Origin: Bythopirellula sp041737835
GTDB lineage: Bacteria; Planctomycetota; Planctomycetia; Pirellulales; Lacipirellulaceae
NCBI GenBank assembly: GCA_041737835.1
Contig: JBGSQY010000010.1
Length of the DNA stretch: 64,000 nucleotides
Direction: 5' to 3' (one strand)
Shown here piece after piece: positions 53,551 to 63,269 of the stretch. Under the pieces are notes generated by a model that was not told where the DNA came from, searched no databases, and worked only from the letters and a program-made list of their open reading frames with translations. Each line of letters starts with the position of its first letter. The stretch's first letter is position 1. The translations under genes and the position numbers were made by a program.

Positions 53551-53575
53551 AAAATCTGCAAAAGTCGATCTTTCG

Positions 53576-54517
53576 TCATTCGTTATTCTCTATGTTCCAA
53601 AACTTATGTCCCGTGCGATCAATAAACACATCCTCAAGCGTTGGCTTGCCGAGCGTGATCGATTGAATCTCATGGGGAAACGCCTCGACCAACCGCGCGA
53701 TCCACAGATGACCGTCGGGTTGCTCCAAGCGGACTTGGTTCTCTAGCACGATCACTTCGCAACCAAATTTATTCTTGATCGCCCCCGCGAGTTCCGCTGG
53801 CTGTGCCGTGCGAATCGTAATCGAATCGCCCCCCACCGAGGCTTGCAGTGCCGTGGGCGTATCGAGCGCGGCCAACTTGCCATTGTGCATGATTGCGATC
53901 CGATCCGCGCGATCGGCTTCTTCGAGCAAATGCGTCGTGAGCACAATCGTCACGCCGTCGGTCGCGCGAATCTGCTGCAAATACTTCCACAAGTCCGAGC
54001 GCGCCCCGGGATCAAGCCCTGTCGACGGTTCATCGAGCAACAACAATTGCGGACGGTGCAACAATCCCTTGGCAAGTTCCACTCGGCGTCGCATGCCGCC
54101 GGAGAGTGTCTCGGTGAGATCCCCTGCCCTGTCGGCGATCCCCAGCGCGTTGAGCATTTCTTCGGAACGGTTTCGCAACGCCGCACCGGTCATTCCGTAG
54201 AGTTTCCCCTGATGGTGCAGGTTTTCCGCCACGGTCAGCTTCTTGTCGAGGCTCGGCGCTTGAAACACAACGCCGAGCCGACTGCGTATCGCCGCGGCGT
54301 TGGTGCGGAGGTTGTAGCCCAGCATCGTGATCTCGCCCGTTTGCAGGGGGATCAAAGTCGACAGCACGCGAAACAAGGTTGTCTTGCCGCTGCCGTTGGG
54401 GCCTAAAAAGACAAAGATTTCGCCGCTCGCCACACTAAGTGACAGGCCGTCAACCGCCGTTCGCGATCCATAACGGTGCGAAACTCCGGAGACATCAATC
54501 GCGGTTTCGGCTGGCAT
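53576..54517 (-). CDS. ABC transporter ATP-binding protein in the oxidase cluster
   Basis: 313 residues. Walker A GPNGSGKTT, Q-loop VFQAPSLDKKLTVAENL, signature LSGGMRRRVEL, Walker B LLLLDEPSTGLDP, switch LTTHLLEEA; the LSGGM and long C-terminal extension are typical of ABC-2 exporters of the DrrA/CcmA/NatA type. It lies between COX subunit IV and the permease gene. A link to heme, copper or lipid handling for the oxidase is inferred only from position. ATG at 54517. Confidence 0.93.
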   Translation of the reverse strand: MPAETAIDVSGVSHRYGSRTAVDGLSLSVASGEIFVFLGPNGSGKTTLFRVLSTLIPLQTGEITMLGYNLRTNAAAIRSRLGVVFQAPSLDKKLTVAENLHHQGKLYGMTGAALRNRSEEMLNALGIADRAGDLTETLSGGMRRRVELAKGLLHRPQLLLLDEPSTGLDPGARSDLWKYLQQIRATDGVTIVLTTHLLEEADRADRIAIMHNGKLAALDTPTALQASVGGDSITIRTAQPAELAGAIKNKFGCEVIVLENQVRLEQPDGHLWIARLVEAFPHEIQSITLGKPTLEDVFIDRTGHKFWNIENNE

Positions 54518-54573
54518 GGTTTAAAAGTTGTGAGCAGTTGCCGGCCGCTCTTGATGGTGAAAGGAAATTCAAC

Positions 54574-55041
54574 TCACGTCGTGGGCTTGATCTCGTACCC
54601 CTCTTTTTGCATTTCCAGGGGAAGATCCACGTCGTCTTCAATCTTCTGAGTTTGAGCCGGTCGTTCCGCCGTGAATCGCAAGCGATCGAACGAGGCAAAA
54701 CGCATCCGCAAGCCAACATCGGGAATCAGGGCGAAAATCAACAGCGCCGACATGATGCTCGCTGGCACGGTCAGCACCCATTTCCAGTTGGCTTCCCACT
54801 TGAGATGCATAAAGAACATGATCACCAGCATCGCCTTCGTACACGAAACGGCCATCATGAACGCGCGGCTCACCTCGGTGGGGACATTGCTCCGCCAGAA
54901 ATCGAAGTATGTGAGGAACGAAAATGAAGTCAGCACGCACAGCGCCAGAAAGACCGCAATGTAAATTCCATTGCCGCCGTGGTGCTCGTGTTCGTGCTCG
55001 CCATGATGTGCGTGCTGGGTTTGTTGATCGTTGTGGGACAT
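54574..55041 (-). CDS. Cytochrome c oxidase subunit IV
   Basis: About 155 residues with a His-rich N-terminus (QHAHHGEHEHEHHGG) and three helices (YIAVFLALCVLTSFSFL, AFMMAVSCTKAMLVIMFFMH, WVLTVPASIMSALLIFAL), the pattern of the bacterial caa3-type subunit IV. An acidic C-terminal tail follows. The ATG at 55041 has GGAG upstream. It follows subunit III by 37 bases. Confidence 0.9.
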   Translation of the reverse strand: MSHNDQQTQHAHHGEHEHEHHGGNGIYIAVFLALCVLTSFSFLTYFDFWRSNVPTEVSRAFMMAVSCTKAMLVIMFFMHLKWEANWKWVLTVPASIMSALLIFALIPDVGLRMRFASFDRLRFTAERPAQTQKIEDDVDLPLEMQKEGYEIKPTT

Positions 55042-55078
55042 ATATTCAATCTCCACTGAGCCGTAAACCGGCCGGGAT

Positions 55079-56101
55079 TTAAAACAAATAAAGTAATGGG
55101 AACAAGAAAATCCAAACCAAGTCGACGAAGTGCCAATATAGGCCGATGTTCTCGATTGTTCCCGCAGAGGCCCGATTGAGCGTCATCGTCAGTGCCAACC
55201 CAAAGGCAATCAAACCAACCACAACGTGCAAGGCGTGAAAACCCGTGAGCAAAAAGTAAGTGCTCGCCCACATGTTGCCGCCGGGAATCATGATCGGCAG
55301 CTTCAACCAGTAATGCTGATCGTTGAGGCCCACGGGATGATCGTCCCCTTCGCCCAGCTCATAAGCATCGCCCGTTCCGTCGCTCACCGTGGCAACCAAC
55401 CGGAACGGTGACTCAGTATTAGTCGACACATGGCCGCCCGGATGATGTTCGTGAACGCTCGCCCGCGGATAAATCGCATCGGCGAGTTTCCCAATCTTGA
55501 TCCGGCCTTCCGGCGAATCCGGGTTATCTCGCAACGTCACCTCGGCGTCGTCCACTTGCCGCAAAATACCATCGAGGATCGCCAGGCGATCTTTATCCGT
55601 GTCGGTGCGTTCTTTCTTGTTCTCAATCTCGGTTTTCATCGCCGTCAATCGCACGCGGACGGCCTGGGCGTAGTAAACGTCCGGCTTTTCAAAAATCTGG
55701 CTGTGCGGCTTCATGGGATAAATACCATGCGAAAACTTCGCGTTATACTCAAACATCTTGATGCCCAAAAACACGCATCCCAACAGCAGCGTCAGCAGCA
55801 TCCATCCCTTGGCGGTCGAAGATTGATCTTTCTTCGCGGCTTCAAACGCAAGCACAACGGTCACGCTGGAACAGATCAGCACGAACGTGTTGATCGCGCC
55901 CCAAATTTCCGCCAGATGCACGTCGTGCGTCGACGGCCAAGAAATCGCACCGAATCGCAGCACGATATACGTGCCGATCAGCCCAGCGAAAAACATAATT
56001 TCGGTCGACAAAAACAACCACATGAACGTCTTGCCGTTGGAAATCGGCAACGCCGGTTGATAGTCGAATGTCGGGCCATGCCCGTGATGATCGTCGCTCA
56101 T
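55079..56101 (-). CDS. Cytochrome c oxidase subunit III with large insertion
   Basis: 340 residues. Helices at about 25-50, 65-88, 98-117 and 278-340 match subunit III, with STEIMFFAGLIGTYIVLR, TGFHALHVVVGLIAF and GLYWHFVDLVWIFLFPLLYLF. A soluble insertion of about 125 residues (about 140-265) lies between the third and fourth helices; it is helical then beta-rich and contains HEHHPGGH. This insertion is much larger than in typical bacterial subunit III. ATG at 56101. Confidence 0.93.
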   Translation of the reverse strand: MSDDHHGHGPTFDYQPALPISNGKTFMWLFLSTEIMFFAGLIGTYIVLRFGAISWPSTHDVHLAEIWGAINTFVLICSSVTVVLAFEAAKKDQSSTAKGWMLLTLLLGCVFLGIKMFEYNAKFSHGIYPMKPHSQIFEKPDVYYAQAVRVRLTAMKTEIENKKERTDTDKDRLAILDGILRQVDDAEVTLRDNPDSPEGRIKIGKLADAIYPRASVHEHHPGGHVSTNTESPFRLVATVSDGTGDAYELGEGDDHPVGLNDQHYWLKLPIMIPGGNMWASTYFLLTGFHALHVVVGLIAFGLALTMTLNRASAGTIENIGLYWHFVDLVWIFLFPLLYLF

Positions 56102-56131
56102 AATTAGCTACTCAATTCATAGAACACGGAT

Positions 56132-56214
56132 GAACGCAGATTTGGCAGATTGTCACTGAGTAAAATCATTTTCTTATCTGCGACAATCTGCCAAATCAGC
56201 GTTTATCTGCGTTC
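56132..56214. repeat. Palindromic repeat inside the oxidase operon
   Basis: Inner arms TTTGGCAGATTGTC (56141-56154) and GACAATCTGCCAAA (56182-56195) match perfectly over 14 bases; outer arms GAACGCAGAT (56132-56141) and ATCTGCGTTC (56205-56214) match over 10. Located between ctaB and the subunit III gene, both on the minus strand. Confidence 0.8.
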
Positions 56215-56227
56215 CATTCCGTTCTTA

Positions 56228-57136
56228 CTAAAGTGTCACCACTAATAACATCGCCAGCCAAGCCGGCAAAAATAATATCGAAGCCCGCAACAACAATCGT
56301 GCGGATAGCGTGTCCCGAAAAATGGCAAAGCGAATCGCCAAGGCGGCTTGAACCGCGCCCAGGGCGAACGTCCAAGTCAAATACAACAGCGGGCTTCCCC
56401 CCGTCGGAACAATCGCGGGAATCAAGCTCACTGGCACCAACAGCGCCGCACCAATCACGGCTTGCGCCCCGGCACGCATCCCCGTGGGATCAACGACCGT
56501 GAGCATCTTGTGACCCGCGGTGGCGTAATCATGACGATACAACCACGCGATCGCCATGAAATGCGGAAACTGCCATAAAAACAGCACGGCGACCAACGAC
56601 CACGCCGTCAGGTTAAGCGGTGCTCCCGTGGCGGTCCAACCCATGAGAATCGGAATCGCCCCCGCTACTGCCCCCACGGTTGTATTAAACGTGCTGCGAG
56701 TTTTGAGCGGAGTGTAAATCGGCACATAGAGAATCCAACTCGCCAAGCCCAACACGGCGGTGAGCATATTCACTTGCCAGAGCAATAAGCCCATCCCGGC
56801 CAGCAAACATAACACCGAAAGCACAATGGCTTCATGGCTTGTGACTCGGCCCGCGGGCAGTGGCCGATTGGCTGTCCGCGGCATGCGAGCATCATTCACG
56901 CGCTCGAGCCATTGATTCGCGATACTCGCACTGGCGGCGACCAACCCCGTCCCTGCCAAGGCGAACAGCAACACACGCATATCGAGGGCGTGCGGCGCGG
57001 CCAAACAAGCCGCTGCGCTCGCCACGATTAATTCCAACAACACGATCCGCGGCTTGGTCAATTCCAGATAGTCTGCCAACCGCGCGAGCGATGTGTTTTC
57101 TGAACGCTCGGCAACAAGAATCGAAGGATTGCTCAT
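56228..57136 (-). CDS. ctaB: Protoheme IX farnesyltransferase (heme O synthase)
   Basis: 302 residues, about nine helices. The prenyltransferase motif NQWLERVNDARMPRTANRPL, with its Asp/Arg set, and the start LADYLELTKPRIVLLELI are diagnostic. The enzyme adds the farnesyl group to heme b, making heme O for conversion to heme A. ATG at 57136 overlaps the ctaA stop by ATGA. Confidence 0.95.
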   Translation of the reverse strand: MSNPSILVAERSENTSLARLADYLELTKPRIVLLELIVASAAACLAAPHALDMRVLLFALAGTGLVAASASIANQWLERVNDARMPRTANRPLPAGRVTSHEAIVLSVLCLLAGMGLLLWQVNMLTAVLGLASWILYVPIYTPLKTRSTFNTTVGAVAGAIPILMGWTATGAPLNLTAWSLVAVLFLWQFPHFMAIAWLYRHDYATAGHKMLTVVDPTGMRAGAQAVIGAALLVPVSLIPAIVPTGGSPLLYLTWTFALGAVQAALAIRFAIFRDTLSARLLLRASILFLPAWLAMLLVVTL

Positions 57137-58140
57137 AGCGCCACCTCCATTGTTGCATTCACGGGTGACGATAATTTCGGCAAGCCCACGCGAAGCTGTC
57201 GCGCGGCCCGTATGGCAATCGCCAGCGCCGTCACAAGGATCAACGATCCCACGGCCACGTGGCTCGTAACGATTCCCGCTTGATGAGCATTGTCGGCCGT
57301 GTTCACAAACTGCGGATCACCCAACAGCGATGCAGCCCAGCGTGGCAAACCATATTTCACCATCCAGGTCGAAACCCCAAGTAGCACCTGCACCAGAATC
57401 AACGTGACCAGTGTTAAACTCCGTCCACGTTCCAGTCTATTGCGAAATGCCTGCCAAGCGAGCATTCCCACGTGGACGGTGATCGCCAGTGCCAACAGCA
57501 AATGAAAATACACAGCCGCTTGAAAAACTACCGCGGCAGAGGGATTCGTCAAATGCGGACTGTGCCGCACGAGGGCCCCGACGACTAGTTGGGCATAAGC
57601 CAACACGGTGGTCAGCACGGCCAGCCTTAAAAATTTCTTGTTGCCAGGGGTTGCTTCAATCTGTCCAGCGTTCTGCCACCACTCGGAAGTGACGACCACC
57701 ATGCCCACGCACAAGGCAAAGAACGCGGGGCCCGTGCAACCGTGAATCAGAGCTAAGGTTCGCTCGTCAAAGACAACTCGCATGCCACCGAGCAGTCCTT
57801 GCAAAATCACGCCGGCGAGAATCACCAAGCTGTACTTGCGCACCCAACTTCTTGATTCACATCGCCAACACACGGCTACCAACGCAATCGCCAGAAAACC
57901 GGCGGCTGCGCCGAGCAATCGATGGCCATGCTCGACAAACTTGTCCCCCTCGGAATCGAGCCAAGGGTAGAACAACATAAAATGACCGTCTGAAGTCAGC
58001 CAATCCTTAAAGGCCATCCCCGCGCCTGTGGTTGTCACCAATCCGCCAACCCAGATCAAGGGAAACGTCGCGCACGCCAACAGCCAAGCCCAGCGATGGG
58101 GCCAGCGTGAATTACTCAGGCTAGGCGTGGGTGCGTTCAT
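57133..58140 (-). CDS. ctaA: Heme A synthase (COX15/CtaA family)
   Basis: 335 residues, eight helices. Conserved histidines are seen in VEHGHRLLG, LIHGCTGPAF, VYFHLLLAL and VTSHVAVGSL, the four-His arrangement that binds two hemes in COX15/CtaA. It oxidises heme O to heme A. The ATG at 58140 is 5 bases after the subunit I stop; the frame extends 3 codons further to a TTG inside that gene. Next gene ctaB overlaps by 4 bases. Confidence 0.95.
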   Translation of the reverse strand: MNAPTPSLSNSRWPHRWAWLLACATFPLIWVGGLVTTTGAGMAFKDWLTSDGHFMLFYPWLDSEGDKFVEHGHRLLGAAAGFLAIALVAVCWRCESRSWVRKYSLVILAGVILQGLLGGMRVVFDERTLALIHGCTGPAFFALCVGMVVVTSEWWQNAGQIEATPGNKKFLRLAVLTTVLAYAQLVVGALVRHSPHLTNPSAAVVFQAAVYFHLLLALAITVHVGMLAWQAFRNRLERGRSLTLVTLILVQVLLGVSTWMVKYGLPRWAASLLGDPQFVNTADNAHQAGIVTSHVAVGSLILVTALAIAIRAARQLRVGLPKLSSPVNATMEVAL

Positions 58141-58145
58141 GCAGG

Positions 58146-59939
<1,794 letters not shown>

Positions 59940-60013
59940 GGGATTCTCGATTGCTCGTTCAAGCTAGGTGCCGATCAGGGCACCCCAAAGTTACTCGTGC
60001 TTTAATGTTGGTG

Positions 60014-60787
60014 TTATTCAGTCTCGGGAACTTGGACCCGCATTGTCTTTTGCTCGTTGGCCATCTCGACGAGCTTGGCTTCGTATTCGGGCCGCGGCAG
60101 AAAATAAACGCGGCCCTTCATCTTGTAATGTCCCCAGCCACACAGCTCGGCGCACACGATGTCGAACCCACCCGTCTTCTTGGCCTTGAACCACATCTGC
60201 TGCAACATGCCGGGCACAACGTCCTGCTTCATCCGCAAGTTTGGCAGGAAGAAACTGTGCAGCACGTCGGCACTCGTGATGTTGAGCAAAATCTCTTCAT
60301 TCACCGGTAAGTAGAATTTCCCGTCGGTGCGAATGATGTCGTCTTCGGTATACAGCTCATTATCGGGGCCCGGGTAACGGAAGTCCCAGTTGAATTGTCG
60401 CCCCGTGACTTCCGCCGTGATGGGGATCTTCGGCACGTCCATCTTGGCTGCCGCCCAGGCTTCCATTTGGTAGATCGCAATAAACAGCAGCGTCACCGCC
60501 GGCAAGATCGTCCACACAAGTTCCAGCGCATGGCTGCCGTGAGAAAACTTCACCGGCTCGTCGTTCGTTCGGGCATCGTATTTCCACGAAAACCAAAAGA
60601 GCGCCATTTCGGTCACGATGAATACCGCACCCGTCAGGTACAGAATGAACATGAACAGGCTATCGATTGTCCGGCCATGCTCCGACACGTCGCGGGGCAG
60701 CCAGATATTGAAGTAGGGCGCAGCAACAAACGTTGCCACCCCACCAATCGGGACCAACAAAAACAGGAACCTCCAAAACCGTCTCAC
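60014..60787 (-). CDS. ctaC: Cytochrome c oxidase subunit II
   Basis: About 257 residues. Two N-terminal helices then the cupredoxin domain with the CuA site H177, C212, E214, C216, H220, M223 (VCAELCGWGHYKMKG). No C-terminal cytochrome c domain is fused. The start is taken as the GTG at 60787 because GGAG lies 8 bases upstream; the in-frame ATG at 60844 falls inside a palindromic repeat and would add 19 codons. Confidence 0.93.
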   Translation of the reverse strand: MRRFWRFLFLLVPIGGVATFVAAPYFNIWLPRDVSEHGRTIDSLFMFILYLTGAVFIVTEMALFWFSWKYDARTNDEPVKFSHGSHALELVWTILPAVTLLFIAIYQMEAWAAAKMDVPKIPITAEVTGRQFNWDFRYPGPDNELYTEDDIIRTDGKFYLPVNEEILLNITSADVLHSFFLPNLRMKQDVVPGMLQQMWFKAKKTGGFDIVCAELCGWGHYKMKGRVYFLPRPEYEAKLVEMANEQKTMRVQVPETE

Positions 60788-60838
60788 GATCGCTCTCCGC
60801 AATTGGGAAAGATTATTATTGTCACCACGGAATAAGCA

Positions 60839-60957
60839 TGTCATTCCGAGCGGAGTTCCACGACGAGAGGAATCTGGCTTCAGTCAGCACACGCTATCAA
60901 TTCGTGATAACAGTGTTAGCCAGATCCTTCGGTCGCTGAGGCTCTCTCAGGATGACA
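60839..60957. repeat. Inverted repeat of the TGTCATYC type
   Basis: Left arm 60839-60878 (TGTCATTCCGAG to GGAATCTGGC) and right arm 60919-60957 (reverse complement TGTCATCCTGAG to GGATCTGGC) are related inverted copies. It lies between the cytochrome c and subunit II genes inside the operon. It also explains why the ATG at 60844 is not a real start. Confidence 0.7.
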
Positions 60958-60989
60958 GTTCTCCACGTCTCCGTGGTTGATAAATTTAC

Positions 60990-62285
60990 TTACTTCACCG
61001 ACTCGACGTTCACCGGCAACGCATACAGCGGACGACTCGGCATCTCATACGGCAACGACAGCACATAGTCGACGATGTTCCACATCTCTTCTTCGGTCAG
61101 CGTGCCTTGCGCTCCGGCACTTGCGGGTCCGCTACCCGGCATCGGCGTTCCCGCGATGCCAGCAAAAATACGCCAGAAAATATCGATCCGGCGATTACCA
61201 CCGCGATACACTCCGAACCGCAAGTTACGAGGAATTGCGTTCCGCACGGGGAACAACGTCGCGGCCACTTCGGCACGCTCATCGGCCAGTTCTTCGTCCG
61301 TCCCTTTGGCAACCGATTCGAGGAACAAATGGTGGGCCTTGTTCCAGTTGTCGAAGTCGTCCTGCTGACCGTCACCCAAGGCCGTGGGGCCATGACACTT
61401 CACGCAGTTGGCTCGCACACCGAAAAACAATTCGCGTCCCTTAGCCACCGAAGCGGCAATTTCTTCCGGCGAACGATTATCCTGGGGAATCGAGTCCTCG
61501 GCAGGAACAATGATCTGCTCGTTGGCGGCATTCCAATCGTCGACGATCTCGGTGAGCATATCCATGACTGTCGTACGCTGCTCAGCATCCTCTGCGGGAT
61601 TCAGTGCGATGAGCCGCGTTTGTGGTTCGCCATCCTCATCAAGCACCGGCTCGCCTGTTTTTTCATCAATGACGTCTTCTTCGCCCAAATCATTGAAGGC
61701 ATAATTCGTGAGCGCCGTTTCCATCTGCCCGCGAATCGCCAAATACTTCACGTATTCGATCAAAGCCTCAATCTCGGCCTCAGGCAGCAGCGAGAACGAA
61801 GGCATGGCAGTTCCCGGAATACCGTTGACCATGATGCGGTGCAGATCTTCCATCGTCGGCCGCGCGGCCGTGTAGGTCGACTTGAACTTAAACACACCTT
61901 GACGGTAGTCACGCGGATAAGGATTCAAGAACAACGCCGTGGGACCACGGCCATCGCCGCTGATGCCGTGGCAATGCACGCAGTGTTGACGATAGAGGCC
62001 AAACTTAGCACCCTTTTCATCGGACCAAGCAGGTCCCGCTGCCATTTTCAGTTTACGGCCGTCGAGGCCCGATTCGGGCATCACAAAGGGCTTGTCCGGC
62101 GTGCCGAACATCGCTTCGAGCACGTCGGCAATTTGCTGTTGATATTCTGGCGGCGTCGGCGTGGCGTCGGACACCATTTGCACCATGTTCAAATGGAACT
62201 GTGGCGCACTCGGAGTATCGCACCCCGCCAGCACTGCGATGAGCGACAAACACCCCATCAAATGGTAACAGACGCCCCTATTCAT
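60990..62285 (-). CDS. Diheme cytochrome c lipoprotein
   Basis: About 431 residues. From the ATG at 62285 there is a lipoprotein signal with lipobox VLAGC (C22). Two class I heme sites: CVHCH (102-106) with Met161 in GTAMPSF, and CVKCH (294-298) with Met382 in GTPMPGSG. The middle linker is Asp/Glu-rich. It would carry electrons between a quinol oxidoreductase and the oxidase. The frame upstream of the ATG lies in repeat-like sequence. Located between the cupredoxins and subunit II. Confidence 0.93.
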   Translation of the reverse strand: MNRGVCYHLMGCLSLIAVLAGCDTPSAPQFHLNMVQMVSDATPTPPEYQQQIADVLEAMFGTPDKPFVMPESGLDGRKLKMAAGPAWSDEKGAKFGLYRQHCVHCHGISGDGRGPTALFLNPYPRDYRQGVFKFKSTYTAARPTMEDLHRIMVNGIPGTAMPSFSLLPEAEIEALIEYVKYLAIRGQMETALTNYAFNDLGEEDVIDEKTGEPVLDEDGEPQTRLIALNPAEDAEQRTTVMDMLTEIVDDWNAANEQIIVPAEDSIPQDNRSPEEIAASVAKGRELFFGVRANCVKCHGPTALGDGQQDDFDNWNKAHHLFLESVAKGTDEELADERAEVAATLFPVRNAIPRNLRFGVYRGGNRRIDIFWRIFAGIAGTPMPGSGPASAGAQGTLTEEEMWNIVDYVLSLPYEMPSRPLYALPVNVESVK

Positions 62286-62320
62286 TTCGTGTCTTTTGTG
62301 TTTTTCGTGGTTAATCATGC

Positions 62321-63211
62321 TTATCCGCCAAACGCCGCCGCTGGCACCGTGAGACTCACGTCCTTCACCTCATCCTCGGCCAATTTGATCTTGAACCGTC
62401 CCTTGTTCGACCACTTCAACTCTTTGGCTTCGGGAGTGGTCAACACGAGCGATTTGCCCGGTCCCACCGCACTTTCGTGCCAGACTTGAAATTCCAAGTC
62501 TTCGCCCGCGGGCAAATTAGGAATCTCAAACGTGCCATCCTCAGCCGTGACGGCCACATAGCCATTCTCGCGCGGCAAGAAGTACGCCAACATCCACGGA
62601 TGGATGCTGCACCGCACGCTGACCGGCACGGCCTCTTCCTTCTGTGGCTTGAAGGGGATCGTTGCGTCCGCCGGGATCGTTTGATTGAAACTGTTCTTAC
62701 CTTCGATGTTCGTGTTATGGCCCACGGGATCGCTGTTCTTAATCAGCATCGTTGTTCCCAATCGCAGTGGGAACACATGCGAGAGAAAAACGCACACCTT
62801 TTGATCGAAGACGGCTTCCCCTTCACCACCCTTCATCGAGTCGTGAACACGCGAAGCGCTGCGAACAAAGACCGCCACGTTGGCGATGCCTTTCGTAGCA
62901 TCATCCACCAGCAGCGTCTGCTGCAACGGTGCTTTGCCGTCGATCGTGCAGGCGGCCATATCCTTGTTCACGTTGTAGGGCTGCATCTCTGGCGGTGTGC
63001 CGTCGAAAACAAACTTGCCCTTCAGCGTGGCCCAGCCGGTGCCCGTCGCGACCGCAGCCCCTCCGCCACCAGCTTCACCAGTGGAAAACGACTCGCGAAT
63101 TTTTTCGGCGGCAGCCAAATTACCCACCGGACCGAGCTCTTCACGTCGGTTGCAGCCAGCCAACACCATCAGCCCCAACAGCAACAACAAACTGTTTTGC
63201 CGTGAATTCAT
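62321..63211 (-). CDS. Cupredoxin-like lipoprotein
   Basis: About 296 residues. Lipoprotein signal LLGLMVLAGC (C20), Gly-rich linker, then a domain with type 1 copper ligands H165 (DPVGHNTN), C201, H204 and M207 (RCSIHPWM). A carboxypeptidase-regulatory-like beta segment (NGYVAVTAEDGTFEIPNLPA) follows within the same fold. Extra conserved C88, C140 and H145 are shared with the neighbouring paralog. Probably a membrane-attached blue copper electron carrier. Start at 63211; an ATG 9 codons earlier (63238) is an alternative. Confidence 0.85.
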   Translation of the reverse strand: MNSRQNSLLLLLGLMVLAGCNRREELGPVGNLAAAEKIRESFSTGEAGGGGAAVATGTGWATLKGKFVFDGTPPEMQPYNVNKDMAACTIDGKAPLQQTLLVDDATKGIANVAVFVRSASRVHDSMKGGEGEAVFDQKVCVFLSHVFPLRLGTTMLIKNSDPVGHNTNIEGKNSFNQTIPADATIPFKPQKEEAVPVSVRCSIHPWMLAYFLPRENGYVAVTAEDGTFEIPNLPAGEDLEFQVWHESAVGPGKSLVLTTPEAKELKWSNKGRFKIKLAEDEVKDVSLTVPAAAFGG

Positions 63212-63269
63212 GAGGTTGCGTGTGAATGAAAGAATCATGTTCTTAGTTCTTGTTTTGCTTGCTCGTCGC

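Noticed and set aside
61107..62489. 460-codon open frame opposite the cytochrome c gene
   Set aside because: Antisense shadow of a gene with two clear CxxCH sites; no protein features of its own.
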